This document shows positions 55,617 to 64,000 of a stretch of DNA of 64,000 bases, piece after piece; the stretch's first letter is position 1, and each line of letters begins with the position of its first letter. This DNA is from Bolinopsis microptera (lineage: Eukaryota; Ctenophora; Tentaculata; Lobata; Bolinopsidae): contig NC_087079.1 in the NCBI RefSeq assembly GCF_026151205.1, forward strand, positions 9,538,635 to 9,602,634, given 5' to 3'. Made by a program: the position numbers and the translations under genes. A model generated the notes under the pieces. That model had not been told where the DNA came from. It saw only the letters and a program-made list of their open reading frames with translations, and made no database searches.

Positions 55617-58600
55617 CTATTCAGTTTTAGTTCTCATTTTGATTGGGTTAAGTGATTTGAGGAAGGATTTGAAACTGAGATCTTCACATTCCCACAAAGT
55701 CAGAAGTACCAAAACAAAGCTCAGCCCTCCGATGATAATGTGACACAGGTAACCTGAAATGAACTGTGTAAAAATGTGTATGTGTATTAGCTGACAGCTA
55801 ATTTGTACGATTCGGATATATAAAAAAGGTAATTTCATGGCACTGACAACTAAGCTAAAGAAAACATTTACCGAGGGGAGATTCAGTGGACTCTAACACA
55901 AGTTTAGAAAGAAGAGCGGTACAGCCACACACTGCTATTATCATAAGCTGGGGAATGTTGGGCAGGGTACGGTACAATGTGTCTAGCCCTCCAAAATACT
56001 GAGCTGTGTACCTGTAGAGTATGGGGTCAAAATTATTATTACAAGATATTAGATATTTTATAAATTTATTTACGTTTAAAAAAGCATGAAACTTATTTAG
56101 GAAAGTGCCAAAAAGCTATAAAAAAGTTGGGGGATATTGCGTGAGGACTCACGGTTAAATGGAACATATCAACTTTGAGAACTTAAAGGGTAAAATAGCA
56201 CACTATTTTGACTCTTGACAGCGGCCACTCAATCAGCTAACAGTCAGCAAATTAACTATTTAGCCAATTACAGTAAAACCCCGATTTACAGCGGAGTTTG
56301 GGGGAAAGGAAACATCCGCGGTAAATCGGGGATGGAAAGAGATGGCCGCGGTAAATCGGGGTTTAACTGAACAAACCTCAAGCTAAAGAATATGCGGATA
56401 GCCATGTTGCCGATATTGGCGAGGATGAAACCCACTGTTCCGAACAAGTAAGACAGAACAACTGATAGAATGAGGAAGCAGGCGGAGAAGGGGAGCAGTT
56501 TTAGGTTGTAGTTCTCAACTTCCATCTGTTATTAATAGAAAGGTTATTTCAGTGGATATTCCATTGGAACTGACGGAAAAACTTAAGGTCTCATTCAGAC
56601 TTGTAATAAAATTCTAGAATTCTCTAATTATCAAATAACTTTATTAATTTTCTGTAGTCAGATATTAGTACCTGAGACATGGTTGCAAAGTAGAAACACT
56701 CAGAGACTCCGTTAATCCCACAAACTGCAATGTACGGACAATGCCACTGTAACAACCAGGGCCCTGAGTGATGGAATTGTAGATATTGTACACAACAATG
56801 ATACAAATAGTAAGAAAAATCTCGAATCAAGAATGTTTAAAATTTCAGTGGCGACCCATCAGACTTTTATCATGTGATATGAAAATTCCTGAGCAGAATG
56901 GTAACGAATGCGTATTCAAAAATTTCGCATGCAAATTTATTTTGAACTTGAAGTGATGAGAATTTTGTTGATTTCCTGATTCTAGATAGCATACCATCTG
57001 AGGAGGCGAGACTCTGTCCTCCGTAGATAAGGAGTGCCAGTCTTGCGTAGGACAGTCCGTACACAGTCACTACAAGTCCAAATAGAGCGTTGAATCTCAG
57101 TAGGTTCCCTAGCGTCTCTTTACATGTCTTCAATGCGTCTCTTCCCTGAGCCAGGAAGATGTTTAATCGGGTGGGCGACAATTGACCCCCCGACAATTGA
57201 CCCTAACCCTAACCCTAACCCTAACCCGAACCCTTACCCTAACCCTAACCCTAACCCTAACCCTAACCCTAACCCTAACCCTAACCCTAACCCTAACCCT
57301 AACCCTAACCCTAACCCTGACCCTAACCCTAACCCTAACCCTAACCCTAGCCCAAACCTTGTCGGGGGGTCAATTGTCGTACTAAGCCCTAGATTTCGCG
57401 ACAATTGACCGAAGTGTAATTGCATAGGGGGTCAATTGTCGGGGGGTCAATTGTCGCGGTACGGTTTAATCATTTGACAGAAAACTCCTCTATCATACAA
57501 AATGTAAAACTCATTTTGTATCATCAAAACTATCAACTTAAAAACTTCCCACTTTAAGTAGTGAGATGTACTTTCGGGATAGGCTAGTGTGGTAAATAGG
57601 GGGAGGGGTTTGAGGGGGGGGGGAAGGGGAGGGGTTGAGGGGAGGGGGTTTGAGGGTACCTGCTGATCCGGTGGGAGTCCTCTCCGGAGCATCTGAGCAA
57701 AGAACAGATAGTAACTATCTTCCACGTGTTTGAAACCTACTCGTATTACAATAGCTGCTAGTCTGGACACTGTGCTGAACACCCCTGTAATCACTCAAAG
57801 TGTAATTAATTGTAAATACTTCTCCGAATTACTTAAGATACTAATAGAAAAGATTCGTAGATTCCTCTACTGGGTCATCGAATAGTTCGACCGCTCTTCA
57901 ATTTGTGTAAAAGTCATATTAATCTTGTGATTGCTGCATCTTCATAGTAACATACAAATAATACGTTTAGTAAAAACCTTGCTGTGCAAAAGTAACTACT
58001 GATAGGAACGTCATCACATAGTCTTCCCCCATTGTCAAAACTTGCTTCAAGACTGTCTGGAAGGAAACATATTAGAGCAAAGACATAAAACATATAAAGT
58101 GAAGGAGCAATGAGCGATAATTTTATACCTGTCATGCTATTAACTAAATTAAGGTCGCTATATTAATATAAATAAATACCACTTTTATTTGTTTTATATT
58201 ACAAAATCGAGCATTTGAAACTCTTCAAACAGTCAGAATTGTCCTCAAAAGATAATAACCTGTTTTAAGAAGCTTATCGTTAAGCTAGCATGTTCAGGAG
58301 ATACTGATATTTTACTCAATCCGTAAAACATGAGATCATCTTTACTCCTCTTAATTCTGTATATTATCCAGTACACCATCACATACAGTACGCTGTACAC
58401 AACTGCACCTACAAAAGTCATTGGTCACTTTTTAATGGATTAAATTTATGATAAATTAAATTAAATAATTACCTAACCAACTAATGAGCGGAGCATGTAA
58501 CAAGGACTGTAAAGGAATGGAAATGACTTTTAACCAATGTGAAGAACTTACCAACGATAAAAGGTACCAAAGAAGATGAATAGTGAGCCACTGCTACTGT

Positions 58601-58642
58601 TATCAGGGTTTGTAAGAGACTTGCCACCGCTTCTACTATTAT
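55617..58642 (-). CDS. RFT1: RFT1 homologue, N-terminal exons not found
   Basis: Nine exons: 58552-58642, 58260-58408, 57978-58056, 57660-57784, 56995-57145, 56672-56763, 56377-56525, 55872-56011, 55617-55753 (stop 55617-55619). All phases agree. RFT1 is a multi-pass ER membrane protein required for N-glycan lipid precursor supply. Landmarks in order: LKQVLTMGEDYVMTFLSVV, the HVEDSYYLFFAQMLRRG block, LLIYGGQ, INGVSECFYFATMS and GTVGFILANIGNMAIRIFF. These match human RFT1 from about residue 150 to the end. The first listed exon has an acceptor, so more exons exist upstream, yet none is recognisable in 58643-60136. They may lie beyond the GPCR gene, or this may be a 5'-truncated copy. Confidence 0.92.
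56271..56369. mobile_element. pogo-like MITE touching an RFT1 splice donor
   Basis: CAGTAAAACCCCGATTTACA at the left, GGTAAATCGGGGTTTAACTG at the right. On the minus strand the RFT1 exon 56377-56525 is followed by GTTTGTT and then at once by the element's terminus, which begins seven bases after the exon end. It is the smallest intact copy of this family in the window. Confidence 0.75.
57169..57463. mobile_element. Element carrying an interstitial telomeric (CCCTAA)n array
   Basis: About 24 CCCTAA copies (57203-57350, with a few variants) lie between inverted copies of CGACAATTGACCCCCCGACA / GTCGGGGGGTCAATTGTCG. GTTTAATC occurs just outside both ends (57161-57168, 57464-57471) and may be an 8-bp target duplication. 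It occupies most of the 514-bp RFT1 intron between exons 56995-57145 and 57660-57784, ending 15 bp from the acceptor. Pro/Asn and Leu/Thr repeat ORFs here are artefacts. Confidence 0.75.
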
Positions 58643-60136
58643 CTGGAACATTATCATGAATGAACTCGGTAAAATACAAATATTTACCATGCATGATTGG
58701 AATTTCTGAAAACGTGATATTTGTGATTCGTCAGTTAAAGATTCAGGTTTTAGATTTGACGGTTCCCTGAAATAAACCCTATTGCTTGACTGCACGAGCT
58801 AGAAGACTTTAAGGGTAGTTTTGTACTTCTGTTGAAATTTACAGAGTACCGGAAGTCCCCAGATACATTAAAAATCGTTTTAACTTATTAATCTTAGTTA
58901 TTCCGAGTTTTTATAATACTAATGAGATTGGTTTCGTTCAGTAAAGAGACATTTTTTGATGAAGATAAAATTAATTTTAACAGAATTTTTACAATGTTAG
59001 GTATTAGCAATTTAACAGTTGCTTACAAATATTGAAAACTTTTAACTGACTCAAACAAGATATATATTCTTCTTAATTATCAGTAGCTGATACCTCCAAA
59101 AGTGGAGTGATTGTTTGGTTTCCATAGTAACTAATCTCTCAGTTCTTAGACAGGAGGTTAGCAGTTTATTTATGTTTTGAAATGCTTTATATTAGTACAC
59201 AGAACAATCAATAAGATACTGTAATACTGGTTTACAAGATAAATCCGATTCTAAATTCAACAAAATTCAACACGCGTGTCTTTTCAACAGACGTACCCGT
59301 TCGCACTCTAGTACACTTCACATCCCCAATTGGACATTTGATTTTTAGTCGTTTTTTTAGTCGTTACATTGTAAGATGTGGTAAAGAGTGATTTTCAGCT
59401 CCTCTCAGTAAATACTGATTATGTGATCTCCGCTCCATTCTACATGAATAGTCCTTATATAATAACTACGTTGAAGAAATAAGCTAGATTGTGATTCTCT
59501 GTAGATTACCCATTCTTGTGAGCTAAATGGGTTGATTTTATTGTAGGAATTCAACAGCTGTGGTAATTCAGAAATTCATAAATAATATTTTACAATTAAA
59601 ATATAAGGCAAGACTATTTTCATTTAAACATTAATGTAATTACTAATTATTGATGAAAGTAAAACAGTAACAAGACCACGAACTTGGACGAATCGACATT
59701 CCAGTCCAGTTGACAATGATACCAACGAAATATTTTTATCAGCCAACCTCAGAATGATAAAATATCACTGCTTACTGTATAATATTGAATCTAACAGCTT
59801 TGTTTCAATATCTCCAAAGCTGATACCATCGAATATCTCCATCGGTAAAAAAATATCTCCATTCTGTTAAAAAAATCGTTTTAACTAATTGATTTTACTT
59901 TTTATGAGTTGTGATGATACAAATAAGAAGTCTTTGAGATGAAGCTTGGTTTCGTTTAGTAAAAGGGAATTGTTTTATGAAGATAAAATTAATTTTTACG
60001 GGATTTTTTACAACGGAGAGCCAGTTAGCAATTAAATAAATATTGAAAACTTTTAACTGACTCAAAAAATATATATTAAACAGTCTTTTCAACTATGTTC
60101 TCGGAAGAAATATTTCCTATTTTCCTAGAGTAAATA
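58643..60136. other. Gap with a 145-bp duplicated segment
   Basis: AT-rich; no exon recognised. A segment at about 58926-59070 (TTGGTTTCGTTCAGTAAA ... TATTGAAAACTTTTAACTGA) recurs at about 59945-60085 next to the 3' end of the GPCR ORF. The second copy probably lies in the GPCR 3' UTR, so the first may be a duplicated UTR piece or a short dispersed repeat. Confidence 0.5.
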
Positions 60137-61141
60137 TCAGCATATCTCCTCCGTACGAACTGAAGGCCGTTTCTCCAAGTCCTCAGGAATGTATGTCAGA
60201 TTAAAACCGCTGACCGTCTTCTCTAGGTTCTTTGTGAGCTGTTCTTTAAAGCTGCGAGTTTTTGCGCCAGCATGCTCTTTAATTTGAAGTGCTATTCTTG
60301 GGTTAGCAATGAAATATATGACCGGATTAAAGATACAGTTACAGTGATATAGCGTCACCGTGAATATCTGGGCTACTTCGTAGGACAGCCTCATTTTAAC
60401 GGTAACCATTATAACCTGAGGGATAGCCACGGCCACACCGGTTAGCAAGATAGCAGTTGTGGTTACTAAGAGTCTGCCAACTGGAATCTTGTTCTTTACT
60501 ATTGAGATAGCTATGATGAGATACATGAGGGCAATAGCAATAAGAGGAACCATTAAGGACATGATGGGTAGGATGGGTTTCACGTCAAATACACATCTGT
60601 TGTAGGATGCCTGGTATTTGACCTCCATGGTACCTATTGCGTATCTGACCGGATCATAAATGAGATGGGTGATTACAGCAGGAAGCCAGGATGTTATAAC
60701 CATTGCTTTGCTGACTTTTGGGGTCACGATGTCTCTGTATTTCGTTGGAAAGACCAGGGCAATGAATCGATCAACTGTCAGTGGTAGTAAGGTAAACATG
60801 ATGGAGTCCCAAACGAAGTACGCAGGGAACGGGAAGAAATAGCAGTACCACGACACAGACCCATCATCTCCAACCCCCATGAAGTGTGGGGATATGATAC
60901 TCAACCCTCTAGGAACAGCTATCAGCCCCATCAGAGCATCGTTCAGAGCTACGTTTATCAGAAATATCTTCTTAGATCCGGGCAGCTTTATAATGTTGAA
61001 ATGTAGACAGATGATAGCAGCGGTGCTCATTAGGAATCCTAGAGTTCCTATTCCTGCTAAACCGTATCCGTTAATGAGATCGAAAGTGCATTTCTCTGTG
61101 GAATTTGAGCAGCTGTTTTCCTCGACGTTGTATCCCATCAC
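60137..61141 (-). CDS. Class A (rhodopsin-like) G protein-coupled receptor, intronless
   Basis: A 334-residue frame with seven hydrophobic helices. Landmarks: N-glycosylation-type CSNSTEKC at the N-terminus, NVALNDALMGL in TM2 (Asp2.50 kept), a Cys before TM3 (VSWYC), DRF in place of DRY at the end of TM3, Cys in the second extracellular loop (YNRCVFD), Pro in TM5-TM6 (VAIPQVIMV) and NPVIYF in TM7. The usual TM1 Asn is replaced (GTLGFLM). After TM7 there is a basic helix and a Ser/Thr-containing tail. The ligand cannot be told; intronless orphan receptors of this kind form large families in invertebrates. Start is the first Met; it fits a short extracellular N-terminus. Confidence 0.92.
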   Translation of the reverse strand: MMGYNVEENSCSNSTEKCTFDLINGYGLAGIGTLGFLMSTAAIICLHFNIIKLPGSKKIFLINVALNDALMGLIAVPRGLSIISPHFMGVGDDGSVSWYCYFFPFPAYFVWDSIMFTLLPLTVDRFIALVFPTKYRDIVTPKVSKAMVITSWLPAVITHLIYDPVRYAIGTMEVKYQASYNRCVFDVKPILPIMSLMVPLIAIALMYLIIAISIVKNKIPVGRLLVTTTAILLTGVAVAIPQVIMVTVKMRLSYEVAQIFTVTLYHCNCIFNPVIYFIANPRIALQIKEHAGAKTRSFKEQLTKNLEKTVSGFNLTYIPEDLEKRPSVRTEEIC

Positions 61142-61756
61142 TGCTAAAGAAACCTGGACAGCTAAAGTTAATTTTAATAATAATGTGAGGCTGACGTTTG
61201 ACTGCCTGGCGGCCTAAGGCAACTCTAAATTATAACTGGCTACAAAACCAAGGCTAGCCTCGAGCACAATTGTAACTGCAGTTTTATAGATCTCTAAATG
61301 TTAAATAAACACACTTGCAGGTACCACCCGTATTCACACTCAGACCTGAGTTTAGTCATTTTCCGATACGAGATTGAGGAAGGGTTCTATAAACCAAGGT
61401 TATAACTATAACAACAAATCTAAAATACTGAGCTGAAAAGGGTTGCACGTGCAAAAACGCAGGCTACTGCTGTTTTCTCAAGACGGGGTAGACAAAAGAA
61501 AAGACATTTCAGCGGTACAATATAATTAATTAGTGCCCTGATTAATATACTGCAGCTGGCAATCAATGAGAGGAAGAAGACCAATTAGAAATGCTATTTT
61601 TATTTGTGGTTAATTGCATTGTATCAAAAAGGGGGGATTACCTAATTTAATTAGTTGACGACTCAGAGATTTACATTAATGAACAATGAATAATGAATAT
61701 CCCTTTCTAAATGTTCAGCAATTTCAATGAAATAATTAGACGTCCGTATGCAGATT
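61142..61756. other. Gap upstream of the GPCR
   Basis: The GPCR reads leftwards from 61141, so this holds its 5' UTR and promoter. No repeat, TATA-like box at a convincing place, or other motif was found. Confidence 0.4.
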
Positions 61757-62353
61757 TGATGTTAACCTAGCCAAGTTCTACCTTCACGTTCTGAGACCTG
61801 ACAAGGCCCAGAATAACCCAGTATTCGGTGGAACAGAAGCTAGTCCCGAGTCCAGCAGTACATCCCTCCCAAACTGGGGGGCGCTAACCATGATCAGCAG
61901 TGCTCGGTCTTCTTGTCAGGTGTTTGGGGAGTGGGGACCCTCACGTCGTGTCATTTGATGTGAGTATCTACAACTTACCCGGGGCGAGCTGTGATTACGT
62001 TTTGGCACTGGACCAAGATGCCGCACTGGACCAATTCTCTCTACGGGAGAATGCGACCCTGTGGCCACCTCGTTGAGGGAGTGTGCCTGGAATCAGTCAC
62101 TATCTACGCCATAGGAGATGCTGTTGTGTTGCAGAGAGGGCTGGATTGTGAACCACAAGGGAAGGAAATAAAGACAGTACAGCTGAAAGGACCAATAAGA
62201 GTAGGTCCTACGTCTGAAAGTGGACAGGAATTGGCAATGCGGGAACTCCCGCCCCTACCATGCAATGGATCACAAGTTCGGACGAATACTATATTACAGT
62301 CCGCCCTGAGGAATGCATATATTCACTATTTCATGCCATATTATCCTCGATAA
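61757..62353 (+). pseudogene. Von Willebrand factor type D domain, frame-broken
   Basis: Frame 1 from about 61766 reads NLAKFYLHVLRPDKAQNNPV, then SSCQVFG. After a one-base shift the next frame gives GDPHVVSFDVSIYNLPGASC and DYVLALDQ, then LRENATLW and a stop. A third frame resumes with ESVTIYAIGDAVVLQRGL. C.VFGDPH..SFD and the following blocks are the start of a vWD domain (vitellogenin, mucin, zonadhesin, hemocytin types). Two frame breaks within 250 bp mean a pseudogene, or exon errors in the assembly; no good splice sites explain them. Confidence 0.65.
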
Positions 62354-63088
62354 CTTGCACTATGTGCTAGTGTAAAGATAATAATGAACGATGATACCAT
62401 CCTATATATGTAATTATACAGGATGCTACGACTCAGCTCTCCTAAAACTTGCTCAACAAGAATTTCGCCGCGGTTACACCACGCACGATTAATTTTCCCT
62501 GCTTAAACCGTAAATATTTGCAACGAAAAGTTAATTTTAACGATTAATAAAAATTAGATATTGGATTATTTTGTTGTTAAAAAGTTGCAATATTTTCATC
62601 GTAATTTGTTATTGCGCGCGTGCAGGATTGCGTGTAATCGAATATTTAGTACGCCGCGCACAAATTTTGGGCTAATTTGATTTGAACGGCATCGTTTGAC
62701 AATTGAAATTCGCGTTGGATAATGCAATTAACTAACACATGCTGAGCGTCGCGCGCAGCATAACAGACCCTTCCTATACTCATAATTACAGGGGAGTGGT
62801 CTATATTGCGAAGGAGCAGACTTTTGTCATCATCGCAGGTCCATCGGGATAGCTCATATATCCAAACCCGATTACTTATTCCCTACGATCTTTTTGCCTT
62901 CGGCAAGAGCAGGGAAAAAAATTTAAATGAAGACTGAACTAAAATTCGCTGACTGTCGCAGTTTTCGAGCTTGACTGAGTGTCTGATAAGCTGTACAGGA
63001 ACTGGACAGTAACCTTGACTGGCCGAGTAGTCTTCTCCTTCAACTTGCCAACTCTACTGAGCTCCATTGCTGGTTTCAGTCCAATCTT
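62354..63088. other. Gap without recognised features
   Basis: AT-rich with short CG-containing words (GCGCGCG near 62615, CGTCGCGCGC near 62747). No ORF, inverted repeat or tandem repeat of note. Confidence 0.4.
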
Positions 63089-63665
63089 CTAAAATAATAT
63101 GTCTGTTCTGTTCAAGTCTTTACTGGAATCTTCAGGCAAACTGAAAATAATGACGTTCTTGCTCCGGTCTTCTGCTTGCACCACAGACTTGACGACTTTC
63201 TTCAAAGTCTCGGGAGTAACTGAACTTTCAGATTGACTAACGTTTTCCTGAACTGCATCGCTGTACGATTTAAACTGACTTTCTACCGTGTCTTTAACGA
63301 CGGTCTGCACTGCCTGCAACCGTTTCTGCAACTGTTTTTCTTTGCAGTCAATTATTGATTCTTGAGCGCTGATAACAAATTTCTGATTCTATATCAACTG
63401 ATTCTTGATTGAGCTCAGTACGTTTTTCATCTTCTTTAACGTGTCATTTTGAAAGCGAACCAAATGAAACGATACTGACAGAAACGCTGCAAACTTTTCT
63501 TTATCCGTTAAACTTAATGACCTTTTTAGCACAAATTTTTGCACTGTACAGAAGTCATGTTAACTGGTGCTTCACAACCGAACTGACTCATAACTTTTGC
63601 CATCCAATCCTCAGCTTTAAACATAATACTGTCAATCTCCGTGTCGTCCACAGCTGCCATGATGT
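63089..63665 (-). pseudogene. LINE ORF1-type remnant
   Basis: The minus strand starts MAAVDDTEIDSIMF near 63660 and soon hits a stop. Another frame from 63331 gives a coiled, charged segment (LQAVQTVVKDTVESQFKSYS) and QAEDRSKNVIIFSLPED. The 'E.RS.NVIIFGL.E' motif is typical of the small first ORF of invertebrate LINEs, just before its RRM-like domain. The reverse transcriptase is not in the window. Frameshifted, so dead. Confidence 0.65.
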
Positions 63666-63859
63666 ACGGCTAAGCTTACAAGGATAAGAGAGCGAATCAA
63701 ACAAACTTAATACTATTAGTGTAGGACTGAGCTGAAGTGTAGGGCCGAACTCAGAACTGTGGTAGTATAGTGGTACTAATACCTTAAACAGGAATGTTAG
63801 GGAAGGGGAAGGTATCGTATGATTTTCAGGGTTTGAAATAGTATTACTGTTGCGTACCG

Positions 63860-63960
63860 TGCACACTGCTTAACTGTACCTTTACCGTACCTTAACTGTG
63901 CCTTAACCGTACCTTGGCCTTAGCTGCTGGGCCTTAACCGTGCCTTAAGTGTTCACTGTT
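63860..63960. repeat. Degenerate short tandem repeat (ACCGTGCCTTA-like)
   Basis: CTTAACTGTACC, TTTACCGTACC, TTAACTGTGCC, TTAACCGTACC and TTAACCGTGCC follow one another with a period of about 11-12 bp, interrupted once. No function visible. Confidence 0.6.
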
Positions 63961-64000
63961 CACAGACAGATTATCGAATTCCGAATTACTAGTTCATTAC

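Noticed and set aside
57124-57425. ORFs rich in Pro-Asn, Leu-Thr or Gly-Leu repeats
   Set aside because: Translations of the CCCTAA array.
57914-58135. 73-codon minus ORF as RFT1 exon
   Set aside because: Wrong frame; the real exon is 57978-58056 in another frame (LKQVLTMGEDYVMTFLSVV).

Overview
This is nuclear DNA from an animal. Genes are split by GT..AG introns, the proteins are animal families (receptor guanylate cyclase, renalase, SART1, LC3-type ATG8, phafin/PLEKHF, RFT1, a rhodopsin-class GPCR), and one intronic repeat is built from the vertebrate/invertebrate telomere hexamer CCCTAA. The DNA is AT-rich and full of non-autonomous transposons, LINE remnants, a Penelope-like element and long poly-G/poly-C tracts. 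A marine invertebrate, perhaps a cnidarian-grade animal, is my guess; the species cannot be named from the sequence.

Layout. 1-18,987 (+): the 3' part of a receptor guanylate cyclase gene, about 27-28 exons, running off the left edge. Its introns hold a LINE broken by a hAT-like element, further MITEs and RT fragments. 18,988-20,923: intergenic, with a MITE and a TTAA-flanked element that ends in poly-G/poly-C. 20,924-28,162 (-): renalase in five exons, with a 5.6 kb intron holding a giant fold-back of about 330-bp tandem units. 28,684-34,316 (-): SART1 in five exons, with a Penelope-like element and a three-copy inverted repeat in its introns. 34,317-45,475: gene-free, with MITEs, a LINE 3' fragment, two 11-bp minisatellites, a 113-bp satellite, a tRNA-like sequence and a CCCGGT-rich hAT element. 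45,476-45,853 (+): an intronless LC3-type ATG8. 46,368-52,043 (+): PLEKHF in nine exons. 52,145-54,725: two large non-autonomous transposons. 55,617-58,642 (-): RFT1 exons (N-terminal part not found). 60,137-61,141 (-): an intronless GPCR. 61,757-62,353 (+): a frame-broken von Willebrand D domain. 63,089-63,665 (-): a LINE ORF1 remnant.

How the genes relate. The host genes are mostly unrelated housekeeping or signalling genes. ATG8 and phafin are neighbours on the same strand, and both act on endosome/autophagosome membranes, but nothing in the sequence shows co-regulation. All exon joins given here were worked out by hand: reading phases agree across every listed junction of renalase, SART1, PLEKHF and RFT1, and across all but one debatable point of the cyclase gene. 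The most notable observation is that the receptor guanylate cyclase keeps its full architecture but appears to have lost the catalytic residues of its cyclase domain.
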